NCBI RefSeq assembly: GCF_900115775.1
Contig: NZ_FOXS01000002.1
Span: forward strand, 1,085,129 to 1,149,128
Length of the DNA: 64,000 nt
Reading direction: 5' to 3'
DNA from: Hymenobacter arizonensis
Lineage (GTDB): Bacteria > Bacteroidota > Bacteroidia > Cytophagales > Hymenobacteraceae
A program made the position numbers and the translations under genes. Shown here piece by piece: positions 43,060 through 52,354 of this stretch. Below the pieces are notes generated by a model. That model was not told the origin of the DNA, did no database searches, and saw only the letters and a list, made by a program, of their open reading frames with translations. Each line of letters opens with the position of its first letter. The first letter of the stretch is position 1.

Positions 43060-44838
43060 ATGGACGTTCGTCGCACCTTCGATATACTGGCCCATCAACT
43101 AGCCAATTCGCCCAAGTCGGACGCATTTGCCGCCAAGATTGACGGCCAGTGGGTGCCCACGAGTACCCAGCAAGTGCAGGACCAGGCCAACCTCGTGAGC
43201 CTGGGGCTGACGTCTCTCGGCCTGAAGCGCGGCGATAAAGTGGCCATCATCAGCATGAACCGCCCCGAGTGGATGCTAACCGATTTCGGCATCTCGCAAA
43301 TTGGCGCCGTGAGCGTGCCCATGTACCCCAGCATCACCGTCGAAGACTACAAATACATCTTTGCCGATGCCGGCGTGCGCGCCATAGTCGTGTCCGACGA
43401 AAAGCTGCTGGACAAGGTGAAGGAGGCCACGGCCGGTCTCGATATTCCTGCCGACAACATTTTCTCGTTCGACCGCCTGCCAGGCACCCGCCACTTTAGC
43501 GAGCTACTGGAGCTGGGCAAAAAGGGCAATGTTGCCGACCTCGAGCCGCTAAAAGCTGCCGTGCAGTCCGACGACCTGCTCACCCTCATTTACACCAGCG
43601 GCACCACCGGCAGCCCCAAAGGCGTGATGCTCACGCATGATAACATTCTGAGCAACTGCCGCAGCTCGCAGCCCGCCGTACCGGTTTCCAAAGAAGATAA
43701 AGCACTGAGTTTCCTGCCGCTCTGCCACATTTTTGAGCGCATGGTGACCTACCTCTACATGATTAACGGAGTAAGTATTTACTATGCCGAGAACATGGAG
43801 GTAATTGCCGACAACCTGCGCGAGGTGAAGCCGCAGATTTTCACCACCGTGCCCCGGTTGCTGGAGAAGGTGTATGATAAAATCGTAGCCAAAGGCCACG
43901 AGCAGGAGGGCGTGAAGAAGAGCCTGTTTTTCTGGGCGCTGGACCTGGGCCTGAAGTTCGATACCCAAAAAGACCAGGGCTTCGTGTACAATACCCAATT
44001 GGCCCTGGCCAACAAGATTATTTTCAACAAGTGGCGCGAGGCCCTGGGTGGCCAGCTGCGCTGCATCGTGTCGGGCGGCGGAGCTTTGCAGCCGCGCCTG
44101 GCCCGCGTGTTCTGGGCCGCAGGCATCCCCGTGATGGAGGGCTACGGCCTCACTGAGACATCGCCCGTTATTGCCGTGGGCGGTTATCAGAAGGAGAACA
44201 ACATGATTGGCACCGTGGGCCCGGTGGTGCAAGGTGTGCAAGTGAAAATTGCTCCCGATGGTGAGATTCTCACCAAATCGGCCTCTGTAATGAAGGGCTA
44301 CTACAACAAGCCCGACCTGACCGCCAAGGAATTCGACGAAGAAGGCTGGTTCCACACCGGCGACATCGGCGAGCTGGTGAACGGCAAGTACCTGAAAATT
44401 ACCGACCGAAAGAAAGAGATGTTCAAGACCTCGGGCGGCAAGTACATTGCCCCGCAGGTGATTGAAGGCAAGCTCAAAGAAGACCCCTTGGTGGAGCAGG
44501 CCATGGTGGTGGGCGCCGACCAGAAGTTTCCTTCGGCGCTTATCATCCCCTCTTTTGCCGACCTCCGCGGCTGGTGCAAGCGTAATGATATGCCGGACGC
44601 TTCCAACGAGGAGCTCATCAAAAACGAAAAAATCGTGCAGCTCTACGACGACTTGGTGAAGAAATACAATAAGAGCTTCGCGCAATGGGAGCAGGTAAAG
44701 CGCTTTGTGTTGCTGCCTGAGCTCTGGACTGTGGAAACCGGCGAAATGACGCCTACCATGAAGGTGAAGCGCAAGATTATTTCGGAGAACAACAAAGGCA
44801 TTATTGAAAGCCTGTACCGCCAAACCGAGAAGCGGTAA
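43060..44838 (+). CDS. Long-chain fatty acid-CoA ligase (AMP-binding)
   Basis: A 592-residue acyl-CoA synthetase of the adenylate-forming superfamily that activates fatty acids with ATP and CoA. The AMP-binding P-loop is IYTSGTTGSPKGVML (about 176-190), followed by GYGLTETSPVIA, the hinge GWFHTGDIGELVNGKYLKITDRKKEMFKTSGGKYIAP. This form with an internal stretch (LREVKPQIFTTVPRLLEKVYDKIV) is common in bacterial long-chain ligases similar to FadD15. A terminator closes the gene. It opens a fatty-acid degradation block with a MarR regulator, FadB, FadA and an acyl-CoA dehydrogenase. Confidence 0.94.
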   Translation: MDVRRTFDILAHQLANSPKSDAFAAKIDGQWVPTSTQQVQDQANLVSLGLTSLGLKRGDKVAIISMNRPEWMLTDFGISQIGAVSVPMYPSITVEDYKYIFADAGVRAIVVSDEKLLDKVKEATAGLDIPADNIFSFDRLPGTRHFSELLELGKKGNVADLEPLKAAVQSDDLLTLIYTSGTTGSPKGVMLTHDNILSNCRSSQPAVPVSKEDKALSFLPLCHIFERMVTYLYMINGVSIYYAENMEVIADNLREVKPQIFTTVPRLLEKVYDKIVAKGHEQEGVKKSLFFWALDLGLKFDTQKDQGFVYNTQLALANKIIFNKWREALGGQLRCIVSGGGALQPRLARVFWAAGIPVMEGYGLTETSPVIAVGGYQKENNMIGTVGPVVQGVQVKIAPDGEILTKSASVMKGYYNKPDLTAKEFDEEGWFHTGDIGELVNGKYLKITDRKKEMFKTSGGKYIAPQVIEGKLKEDPLVEQAMVVGADQKFPSALIIPSFADLRGWCKRNDMPDASNEELIKNEKIVQLYDDLVKKYNKSFAQWEQVKRFVLLPELWTVETGEMTPTMKVKRKIISENNKGIIESLYRQTEKR

Positions 44839-44910
44839 TTCTAGGCAATGACAAAACTAGGCAAAGGCTGATTGCGACCTTGCCGCAGGAGTTCTTGCGT
44901 ATAAACCAAA

Positions 44911-44952
44911 AGTTGGGCAACCTGAACTACGTTTGGGTTGCTCAACTTTTTT
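44911..44952 (+). terminator. Intrinsic terminator after the acyl-CoA ligase
   Basis: AGTTGGGCAACC pairs with GGTTGCTCAACT (one G-T pair), then TTTTTT. Confidence 0.85.
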
Positions 44953-44965
44953 AAATGGAAACTAG

Positions 44966-44984
44966 TATGCAAGCCTAACAAATT
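44966..44984 (+). promoter_or_regulatory. Candidate fatty-acid regulon operator, site 2
   Basis: TATGCAAGCCTAACAAATT lies 33 bases before the marR start. Ten of twelve positions fit TAGGC, two bases, GCCTA, and the tail AACAAATT is shared with site 3. A possible -7 box TAAGTTTA follows near 44990. Confidence 0.6.
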
Positions 44985-45016
44985 ATTCGTAAGTTTACCG
45001 CACTTACATCTCCTAT

Positions 45017-45493
45017 ATGAAACCCGAAGAAACCGTCGATTACAATATTAAAGTGGCCTGGCACGCCATTTCGCGGATGTATAATACCCAGGCGGCGCAG
45101 AACGACATCACGACCAGCATCGGGTTCGTACTGTTGAACATCGACCAGGAGAAAGGTACGCCGGCCACCAAAATTGCGCCCCTGCTTGGCCTCGAAACCC
45201 GTAGCCTGACGCGCATTCTGCGGAGCATGGAAGAAAAAGGCCTCATCTATAAGCAGGCCGATTCGGTGGACAAGCGCTCGGTGCGCATCTTCCTGACGCC
45301 GCTGGGACTGGAGAAAAAAGAGGTTTCGCGCCAGACGGTGCGGCACTTCAACCTGAAGATTCGCGAGAAGATACCGCAGAGTCAGCTCGATACCTTTTTT
45401 AAGGTGACGGCCCAGATTACCAGCATGATTGAAAGCAAAGGCCTCTTTGAGGGCTTTGAATTGAAGCCGTTACGGCACGAAGCATCGGCCTAA
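45017..45493 (+). CDS. MarR-family transcriptional regulator
   Basis: A 158-residue winged-helix regulator (TPATKIAPLLGLETRSLTRILRSMEEKGLIYKQADSVDKRSVRIFLTPLG). MarR proteins bind palindromic operators as dimers and release on ligand. It lies 58 bases before fadB on the same strand in a fatty-acid block, and candidate operators occur before itself, the acyl-CoA ligase and the acyl-CoA dehydrogenase. A role as sensor of acyl-CoA or a degradation product is inferred from context. No transmembrane or extra ligand domain is present. Confidence 0.88.
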   Translation: MKPEETVDYNIKVAWHAISRMYNTQAAQNDITTSIGFVLLNIDQEKGTPATKIAPLLGLETRSLTRILRSMEEKGLIYKQADSVDKRSVRIFLTPLGLEKKEVSRQTVRHFNLKIREKIPQSQLDTFFKVTAQITSMIESKGLFEGFELKPLRHEASA

Positions 45494-45551
45494 GTAAGCC
45501 GTTCTCTCTTACACCAATACATCACTTTCCCACTAATTCCCCCACCCGAGG

Positions 45552-47960
45552 ATGAATCGAACTATCAAGAAAGTTGCCGTGCTGGGCTCCGGCGTCATGG
45601 GTTCACGCATTGCCTGCCACTTCGCCAACATTGGCGTGCAGGTGCTGCTGCTCGACATAGCTCCCAAAGAGCTGCTGCCCGATGAAGAGAAAAAAGGCTT
45701 GAAGCTGGAGGCCCCAGCCGTGCGCAACCGCATTGTCAACGCTGCCCTGCAAGCTGCAATCGTTTCCAACCCCTCGCCACTCTACCGCAAAGCCGACGCC
45801 AGCCGCATCAAAACCGGCAACTTCGACGACAACCTCAAGGACATTGCCGGCTGCGACTGGACCATTGAGGTAGTGGTTGAGCGCCTCGATATCAAAAAGG
45901 GCCTGTTTGAGCGCGTGGAGAAGTTCCGCAAGCCCGGCACCCTAATCACCAGCAACACCAGCGGCATTCCGATTCACCTGATGACGGAGGGCCGCTCCGA
46001 CGACTTTAAGAAGCATTTCTGCGGCACGCACTTTTTCAACCCGCCGCGCTACCTGAAGCTGCTCGAAATCATCCCGACGCCGGATACCGACGCCGCCATC
46101 GTGGATTTCCTGATGCACTACGGTGACCTGTATTTGGGTAAAACCACGGTACTCGCTAAAGACACTCCGGCTTTCATCGCCAACCGCGTGGGTGTGTTCG
46201 CCATTATGGACGTGCTGCGCATTATGCAGGAGCTGGGCCTGACGGTGGAAGAAGTGGATAAGCTCACCGGCCCAGTGATTGGCCACGCCAAGTCGGCTAC
46301 CTTCCGTACCTCGGACGTGGTAGGTTTGGATACGCTGATGAACGTGGCCAACGGCCTGGCGCAGGGCCTGCCAAACGACGAAGCCAAAGACGTATTCGCG
46401 CTGCCCGAGTTCCTCAAGAAAATGGGCGAGAACAAGTGGCTCGGCGACAAAACCGGCCAGGGCTTCTACAAGAAGGTCAAAGGCGAAGGCGGTAAGTCGG
46501 AAATCCAAGCGCTGGACCTGAACACGCTGGAATACAAGCCGAGCGCCAAGGTGAAATTTGCCACGCTGGAGCTGACCAAAACCATGGACGCCTTGGCGCC
46601 GCGCTTCGCGATGTTGGTGACAGGCAAGGACAAGGCCGGCGAGTTCTATCGCAAGAGCTTTGGCAGCCTGTTCGCCTACGTGACCAACCGCATTCCCGAA
46701 ATCACCGACGCGCTTTATAAGATTGACGACGCCCTCCGCGCCGGTTTCGGCTGGGAAATGGGTCCGTTCGAAACTTGGGACGCTCTGGGCGTGCAGAAAG
46801 GCGTAGAGCTGATGCAGGCCGAAGGCAAAGAGCCGGCTGTCTGGGTTACCGAGATGCTGGCCGCTGGCCACACCACGTTCTACAAAGTGAACGAGGCCGG
46901 GGTGAAGGAATACTACGACGTGGAGTCGAAGAGCTACCAGCCCATCCGCGGTGTTGAGAACTTCATCATCCTCGACAACCTGCGCACCACCGGTAAGGTG
47001 CTGTGGAAAAATGCCGGCGCTTCGGTTATCGACCTCGGCGATGGCATCCTGAACGTAGAGTTCCACTCCAAGATGAACTCGCTGGGCCAGGATGTAATCC
47101 AGGGCTTGCTGAAGGGCATCGATATGGCCGAAGCCGGCTACCGCGGCCTGGTGATTGGCAACGACGGGGCGCAGTTCTCGGCCGGTGCCAACCTGGGGCT
47201 GGTGTACATGCAGGCGCTCGAGCAGGAGTTCGACGAGCTGAACATGATGATTGCGCAGTTCCAGAATGCCATGATGCGCATGCGCTACAGCAGCATACCG
47301 GTAGTGGGTGCGCCGCACGGCCTCGCGCTGGGTGGTGGCTGCGAAGTCAACCTGCACTGCGACCTCGTGGTGGCTGCCGCCGAAACCTACATGGGCCTGG
47401 TGGAATTCGGCGTTGGCCTGATTCCGGCCGGTGGCGGCACCAAAGAAATGACCTTGCGCACGGCCGCCAAGTACGAGGAGGGCGAGCCTGAGCTCAATCT
47501 GATTCGGAACACGTTTGTCACCATCAGCACGGCCAAGGTTTCAACCTCCGCAGCCGAAGCATTCGACTTGGGCTTCATGCGCCGGGGCGATGAGATTGTG
47601 GTGAACAGCAACCGCGTGATTGCCCAGGCCAAAGCAGCTGCCATTGACTTGGCCGATGCCGGCTATACCCAGCCGGTACAGAAAACCAACATTAAGGTGC
47701 ACGGCAAAGGCGCGCTGGCCATGTTCAAGACGGGTGTGTACGCCATGAAAGAAGGCCGCTACATCTCGGAGCACGACCAGAAAATTGCCGACAAGCTGGC
47801 CTTCATCATGTGCGGTGGCGACCTGAGCGCCCCCACCGAGGTGAGCGAGCAGTACCTGCTGGACCTGGAGCGCGAAGCCTTCCTCAGCCTCTGCGGTGAA
47901 CGCAAGACGCTGGAGCGGATTCAGAGCATCCTGACTACCGGCAAGCCGCTGCGTAACTAA
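45552..47960 (+). CDS. fadB: FadB-type 3-hydroxyacyl-CoA dehydrogenase/enoyl-CoA hydratase
   Basis: An 802-residue bifunctional beta-oxidation enzyme. The N-terminal half is the NAD-binding 3-hydroxyacyl-CoA dehydrogenase: KKVAVLGSGVMGSRIACHFANIG, then ITSNTSGIPI, HFFNPPRYLKLLEIIPTP and FIANRVGVFA. The C-terminal half (about 500-760) is the enoyl-CoA hydratase: GAQFSAGANL, LGGGCEVNLHCDLVVAAAETYMGLVEFGVGLIPAGGGTKEM with its acidic catalytic residues. This dehydrogenase-first order is the reverse of the E. coli FadB domain order and is seen in Bacteroidota. A dispersed inverted-repeat element separates it from fadA. Confidence 0.95.
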   Translation: MNRTIKKVAVLGSGVMGSRIACHFANIGVQVLLLDIAPKELLPDEEKKGLKLEAPAVRNRIVNAALQAAIVSNPSPLYRKADASRIKTGNFDDNLKDIAGCDWTIEVVVERLDIKKGLFERVEKFRKPGTLITSNTSGIPIHLMTEGRSDDFKKHFCGTHFFNPPRYLKLLEIIPTPDTDAAIVDFLMHYGDLYLGKTTVLAKDTPAFIANRVGVFAIMDVLRIMQELGLTVEEVDKLTGPVIGHAKSATFRTSDVVGLDTLMNVANGLAQGLPNDEAKDVFALPEFLKKMGENKWLGDKTGQGFYKKVKGEGGKSEIQALDLNTLEYKPSAKVKFATLELTKTMDALAPRFAMLVTGKDKAGEFYRKSFGSLFAYVTNRIPEITDALYKIDDALRAGFGWEMGPFETWDALGVQKGVELMQAEGKEPAVWVTEMLAAGHTTFYKVNEAGVKEYYDVESKSYQPIRGVENFIILDNLRTTGKVLWKNAGASVIDLGDGILNVEFHSKMNSLGQDVIQGLLKGIDMAEAGYRGLVIGNDGAQFSAGANLGLVYMQALEQEFDELNMMIAQFQNAMMRMRYSSIPVVGAPHGLALGGGCEVNLHCDLVVAAAETYMGLVEFGVGLIPAGGGTKEMTLRTAAKYEEGEPELNLIRNTFVTISTAKVSTSAAEAFDLGFMRRGDEIVVNSNRVIAQAKAAAIDLADAGYTQPVQKTNIKVHGKGALAMFKTGVYAMKEGRYISEHDQKIADKLAFIMCGGDLSAPTEVSEQYLLDLEREAFLSLCGERKTLERIQSILTTGKPLRN

Positions 47961-47965
47961 TCAAT

Positions 47966-48072
47966 TTGTCATGCTGACGAAGGAAGCATCTTATCACGGC
48001 TGCTTTTGTTAGCTTTTCATAAACCAAGTGGCGCGAGCGTGATAAGGTCCTTCGCTGCGCTCAGGATGACAA
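47966..48072. repeat. Dispersed inverted-repeat element (copy A) between fadB and fadA
   Basis: A 107-base unit with imperfect terminal inverted repeats of about 33 bases (TTGTCATGCTGA at the left, TCAGGATGACAA at the right, sharing CGAAGGA and CTTATCACG toward the centre). A related copy lies at 62777-62870. The insertion sits between cotranscribed fadB and fadA. Confidence 0.82.
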
Positions 48073-48082
48073 TCAAAACTAA

Positions 48083-49270
48083 ATGTCTAACAACACAGCA
48101 TATATCGTTGCCGGCTACCGCACGGCCGTGGCCAAAGCGCCCCGCGGCGGTTTCCGCTTTACCCGCACCGACGACCTCGCGGCGGAAATTATCAAGCACC
48201 TTGTGGCCTCCGTGCCGGCTCTTGACCCGGCCCGCGTCGACGACGTGATTGTGGGCAACGCCGTGCCCGAGGCCGAGCAAGGCCTGCAAATCGGCCGCAT
48301 GATTTCGCTGCTCTCCCTGCCCATGAACGTATCGGGCATGGTAGTGAACCGCTATTGCGGCTCGGGCGTGGAAACCATTGCCATGGCCGTGAACCGCATC
48401 AGCGGCGGCATGGCCGACTGCATCATTGCCGGCGGCGCTGAGAACATGAGCATGGTGCCCACTGTAGGCTGGAAAACGGTGCCCAATTACAACCTGGCCA
48501 CCAAGTATCCGCAGTACTACCTCGGTATGGGCCTGACGGCCGAAGCCGTGGCGCAGGAGTACAAAATCAGCCGCGAAGACCAGGACCAGTTTGCCTACGC
48601 CTCGCACCAGAAGGCCGTGAAGGCTATTCAGGAAGGCAAGTTTAAGAGCCAGATTCTGCCCATTACGGTAGAGGAGACCTACGTTGACCAGGCCACTGGC
48701 AAGAAGAAAAACCGCTCTTTCGTGGTGGATACCGACGAAGGCCCGCGCGCTGATACTTCGGTAGAGGCCTTGGCACGCCTGCGTCCCGTGTTCGCCGCCA
48801 ATGGCAGCGTAACGGCTGGCAACTCGTCGCAGACTTCCGATGGCGCGGCCTTCGTACTCGTGATGTCGGAGCGCATGGTGAAGGAACTGAACCTGGAGCC
48901 CATTGCCCGCATGGTGACTTATGCCACTGAGGGTGTGGACCCCCGCATCATGGGCATGGGGCCGGTGAAAGCCGTGCCGAAAGCTTTGAAGCAAGCCGGC
49001 ATGAAGCTCGACGACATTGATTTGATTGAGATGAACGAGGCTTTTGCTTCGCAGTCCATCGCCGTGATGCGCGAACTGGGCATGAACCCGGACAAGCTGA
49101 ACGTGAACGGCGGCGCTATTGCCTTGGGCCACCCGCTGGGCTGCTCGGGCGCCAAGCTCTCCATCCAATTGTTTGATGAGTTGCGCGGCCGTGGCCAGAA
49201 GTACGGCATGGTAACCGCCTGCGTAGGTGGGGGCCAGGGCGTGGCTGGCATTTACGAGTTGCTGAAGTAA
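48083..49270 (+). CDS. fadA: Acetyl-CoA acyltransferase (thiolase) FadA
   Basis: A 395-residue thiolase that cleaves 3-ketoacyl-CoA with CoA to acetyl-CoA and a shortened acyl-CoA. The nucleophile is Cys92 in [13 protein letters not shown], the His is in [15 protein letters not shown], and the second Cys is in [10 protein letters not shown]. It starts 122 bases after fadB, the gap being filled by the repeat element, and ends before a terminator. Together with fadB it makes the trifunctional pair. Confidence 0.97.
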   Translation: MSNNTAYIVAGYRTAVAKAPRGGFRFTRTDDLAAEIIKHLVASVPALDPARVDDVIVGNAVPEAEQGLQIGRMISLLSLPMNVSGMVVNRYCGSGVETIAMAVNRISGGMADCIIAGGAENMSMVPTVGWKTVPNYNLATKYPQYYLGMGLTAEAVAQEYKISREDQDQFAYASHQKAVKAIQEGKFKSQILPITVEETYVDQATGKKKNRSFVVDTDEGPRADTSVEALARLRPVFAANGSVTAGNSSQTSDGAAFVLVMSERMVKELNLEPIARMVTYATEGVDPRIMGMGPVKAVPKALKQAGMKLDDIDLIEMNEAFASQSIAVMRELGMNPDKLNVNGGAIALGHPLGCSGAKLSIQLFDELRGRGQKYGMVTACVGGGQGVAGIYELLK

Positions 49271-49390
49271 TTCACAAGTGCTGCTATATTTTGCAGGCTC
49301 AGTTTGACAGATGCTGGTTGCAGCTTTTGTGCCGTATACAAATTGATTGTCTGAGAACTAGCAGCCGTAACTAGTCGTTATACTAAAAGC

Positions 49391-49420
49391 AGAAAGCCCC
49401 GCTCATCCGGGGTTTTCTTT
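49391..49420 (+). terminator. Intrinsic terminator after fadA
   Basis: AAAGCCCCG with CGGGGTTTT and a short loop (CTCATC), followed by T-rich sequence. Confidence 0.75.
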
Positions 49421-49431
49421 AACCAAAGTAG

Positions 49432-49450
49432 TAGGCGTGCCTAACAAATT
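49432..49450 (+). promoter_or_regulatory. Candidate fatty-acid regulon operator, site 3
   Basis: TAGGCGTGCCTAACAAATT contains a perfect palindrome TAGGC, two bases, GCCTA. It lies 50 bases before the acyl-CoA dehydrogenase start. A box TAACTTTA (seven of eight to TAnnTTTG) follows at about 49465-49472. Confidence 0.62.
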
Positions 49451-49500
49451 CGCCTCAATTCGCTTAACTTTACACACCCACTCCTAACCTAGCCAACGTC

Positions 49501-51291
49501 ATGGAAGTAACGCAGCATGCGCCCCTTAAAGGCGGCGAATTCATTATTAAACCCACTGATTCGCAGGACGTCTTTACGCCGGCCGATTTCACCGAGGAGC
49601 AGAACTACATGCACCAGACCTGTCTGGACTTTGTAGCCACCGAAGTGCATCCGCTGCTAGAGCGCCTCGATAACCACGAAGAAGGTCTCATGCGCGGCCT
49701 GATGGAAAAGGCGGGCCAATTGGGTCTGTTCGGTGTGAGCGTGCCCGAGCAATTTGGTGGTCTGGACATGGACTTCCCCACCGCCCTGCGCGTTACGGAA
49801 GGCGTGGGCGGCGGCCACTCGTTCCCAGTAGCTTTCGCGGCCCACACGGGCATCGCGCTGCTGCCCATTCTGTACTTCGGCAACGACGAGCAGAAGGCCA
49901 AGTACCTGCCCGGCCTCACCAATGGCGAGCTGATGGGCGCGTACTGCCTCACCGAGCCCGGCTCCGGTTCCGACGCTCTGGGTGCCAAGACCAAAGCTGT
50001 CCTCAATGCCGAAGGCACGCACTACGTGCTGAATGGCCAGAAAATGTGGATTACGAACGCCGGCTTTGCCGATGTGTTCATCGTATTTGCCCAGATTGAC
50101 GGCGACAAGTTCACCGGCTTTATTGTGGAGAAGAACACGCCCGGCCTGAGCCTCGGCAACGAGGAGCACAAGATGGGCATTCAGGGCAGCAGCACCCGTC
50201 AGGTATTCCTGGCCGACGCGCTGGTGCCCAAAGAGAACGTGCTGGGTGAGATTGGCAAAGGCCACCTCATCGCCTTCAACGTGCTGAACATTGGCCGCAT
50301 TAAGCTGGCTGCAGCTTGCCTGGGTGCTACCAAAATGGCGGCTACCCTGAGCGTGAAGTATGCCAACGAGCGGGTGCAGTTCAAACTGCCGATTTCTAAG
50401 TTTGGCGCCATCCGCTACAAGCTGGCACAGCAGGCCATCCGCATCTACGCTGTTGAATCGGCTATCTACCGCGCTGGTTCCGATATCTACCGCATGGAGC
50501 AGCAGCTCATGGCCGAAGGCAAAGGCTCCAATGAGGCCCTGCTCGGCGCCGCTCGCGAATTCGCTGTAGAGTGCGCTATTCTGAAAGTAGAAGGCTCGGA
50601 AGTGCTTGACTACGTGGTAGACGAAGGTGTGCAGGTATATGGCGGCTACGGCTTCTCGGCCGACTACCCCATGGACCGCGCTTACCGGGATTCGCGCATC
50701 AACCGCATTTTCGAAGGCACCAACGAAATCAACCGCCTGCTGGCCGTTGACATGATTTTGAAGAAGGGCCTGAAAGGCGAAATCGACCTGATGGGTCCGG
50801 CCCAGGCCGTGCAGCAGGAGCTAATGAGCATTCCGAGCATGAGCCAGGACGAGGAAAGTGGTTTGTTCAGCAAGGAGTTTAAGACTATTGCCAACCTGAA
50901 GAAGGCCATTCTGATGGTGGCCGGCTCGGCCGTGCAGAAATTCACTGCCACCCTTGCCAAAGAGCAGGAGTTGCTGATGAACATTGCTGACATGTCCATC
51001 AAGGTATACATCGCCGAAAGCACGCTGCTGCGTGTGGAAAAAGAAGCTTCTGCTAAGGGCGAAGAAGCCTTGTCAGTAGAAGCTGACATGGCCCGCGTAT
51101 ACCTAGCCGATGCCATTGACATTGTAGAAAAAGCAGGCAAAGACGCAATCGGCAGCATGGCCGAAGGCGACGAGCAGCGCCTGTTGCTGATGGGCCTGAA
51201 GCGCTTCACTAAAGCCGAATTGCTGAACGTGAAGGAAGCCCGCCGCCGCGTGGCTGCCAAGCTGATTGAAGCCAACGAGTACGCTTTCTAA
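49501..51291 (+). CDS. Acyl-CoA dehydrogenase (long/very-long-chain type)
   Basis: A 596-residue flavoprotein that oxidises acyl-CoA to trans-2-enoyl-CoA as the first beta-oxidation step. The FAD/acyl motif [16 protein letters not shown] (about 150) and the segment [35 protein letters not shown] are diagnostic. The extra 180-residue C-terminal helical domain beyond the normal 380 matches the very-long-chain-type architecture. A candidate operator precedes it. The electron-transfer flavoprotein genes are not in this window. Confidence 0.95.
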   Translation: MEVTQHAPLKGGEFIIKPTDSQDVFTPADFTEEQNYMHQTCLDFVATEVHPLLERLDNHEEGLMRGLMEKAGQLGLFGVSVPEQFGGLDMDFPTALRVTEGVGGGHSFPVAFAAHTGIALLPILYFGNDEQKAKYLPGLTNGELMGAYCLTEPGSGSDALGAKTKAVLNAEGTHYVLNGQKMWITNAGFADVFIVFAQIDGDKFTGFIVEKNTPGLSLGNEEHKMGIQGSSTRQVFLADALVPKENVLGEIGKGHLIAFNVLNIGRIKLAAACLGATKMAATLSVKYANERVQFKLPISKFGAIRYKLAQQAIRIYAVESAIYRAGSDIYRMEQQLMAEGKGSNEALLGAAREFAVECAILKVEGSEVLDYVVDEGVQVYGGYGFSADYPMDRAYRDSRINRIFEGTNEINRLLAVDMILKKGLKGEIDLMGPAQAVQQELMSIPSMSQDEESGLFSKEFKTIANLKKAILMVAGSAVQKFTATLAKEQELLMNIADMSIKVYIAESTLLRVEKEASAKGEEALSVEADMARVYLADAIDIVEKAGKDAIGSMAEGDEQRLLLMGLKRFTKAELLNVKEARRRVAAKLIEANEYAF

Positions 51292-51337
51292 AGCACTGGT
51301 TTTTCAAATTTGACAAATTAGTCGGGTTTTGTAAGCG

Positions 51338-51376
51338 TAAAAAAGGCCGCTCCTGATTTCAGGAGCGGCCTTTTTG
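51338..51376. terminator. Intrinsic terminator, bidirectional
   Basis: AAAAAAGGCCGCTCCTGA pairs with the TCAGGAGCGGCCTTTTT arm around loop TT. It separates convergent genes. Confidence 0.88.
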
Positions 51377-51394
51377 GTTGCTATGCAGATACCG

Positions 51395-52351
51395 TTACTT
51401 GAGAAAGCCAGCAACTGATGCCCGCCAGCGAGCGGGGTTGTTGCGGACGTAGCTTTCGTGCTTGGCAGTAGGGTAGGTGACGAGTTGCTTGGGACCGCGG
51501 ATGGCGGCATAAATGGCCTCGGTTTCCTGGCGCGTCACGCGGGGGTCTTGTTCGCCCCACTGCAGTAAGGTTGGCACGCGCACGGCGCGGGCATAAGCCA
51601 CGGCGTCGTGGTTGAAGCCCCAAAAGCCGTTTTGAAGGCTGCCCGTAAACACGATGAGGTGGGCCAGTGGCTCCTCGGGCTTGTTCAACGAGCGGAGTCG
51701 GCCCTTGGAAGCATCAATCAAGCTGGCGAAAGGACATTCCAAAATCAGGCCCTGCGGCTGCATGGTGGGAAATTGCTTGATGCCACGCAGCACACTCACG
51801 GCGCCCATGCTGGTGCCAAAGAGGTAGATTTTCTGATTAACGTTTTGCCTAAACACCCAGTCGTACGCGGCTTTCACGTCTTGAGCTTCCTCGTAGCCGA
51901 CAGAGGTATAGTTTCCTTCGGAGGCACCGGAGCCGCGAAAATCGACTTGTAGGGTGCTGAATCCTAGTTTGCGGAAGCTTTTTGCTTCGGTATCGAGCCC
52001 TCCGCGCTGGCTGTGGTAGCCATGAAACAACGCGACCGTCCCCCTGGACTTATCTACGGGCACGTACCATGCCGCCAGATGGGTGCCATCGGCAGCCGTG
52101 AAGGTTACGTCTTGGTACACGGTGTCGGGGGCCGGTCCATCAATGGGGCGGCCGTTGGGCACACCCAGTAAAGCATACTTCGCCATTGCCAGCGCCGATG
52201 GTGGGCCGGGAGGCAACCTGTCGCCCGCTACGTCGAAGTGGGTAAAATGGTAGGCTTGATTAAACAGCACGAAGCTGCAAAGCGCCAGCAGGCCGGCCAG
52301 TGCCCAGGCAATGCGCCCTGTCCAATTCCGCTTTCTTTTGATGGGTTGCAT
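51395..52351 (-). CDS. Membrane-anchored alpha/beta hydrolase
   Basis: A 318-residue protein with an N-terminal membrane anchor (about 13-33) and an extracytoplasmic alpha/beta hydrolase domain. Nucleophile elbow GTSMGA, acid in WGEQDPRVT, catalytic His in AKHESY; oxyanion HGYHSQRGG. The substrate is unknown; it resembles BAAT/acyl-hydrolase or dienelactone hydrolase-like proteins. It starts three bases after the preceding gene on the same strand, so they are probably one transcript. Confidence 0.85.
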   Translation of the reverse strand: MQPIKRKRNWTGRIAWALAGLLALCSFVLFNQAYHFTHFDVAGDRLPPGPPSALAMAKYALLGVPNGRPIDGPAPDTVYQDVTFTAADGTHLAAWYVPVDKSRGTVALFHGYHSQRGGLDTEAKSFRKLGFSTLQVDFRGSGASEGNYTSVGYEEAQDVKAAYDWVFRQNVNQKIYLFGTSMGAVSVLRGIKQFPTMQPQGLILECPFASLIDASKGRLRSLNKPEEPLAHLIVFTGSLQNGFWGFNHDAVAYARAVRVPTLLQWGEQDPRVTRQETEAIYAAIRGPKQLVTYPTAKHESYVRNNPARWRASVAGFLK

Positions 52352-52354
52352 GGG

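Noticed and set aside
43549..44823. Long minus-strand frame (424 codons) opposite the acyl-CoA ligase
   Set aside because: Antisense to a confident gene, no motif. Composition matches the mirror of GC-rich codons.
45942..47357. Long minus-strand frame (471 codons) opposite fadB
   Set aside because: Shadow of fadB; similar frames occur opposite fadA and rng. No independent evidence of coding.
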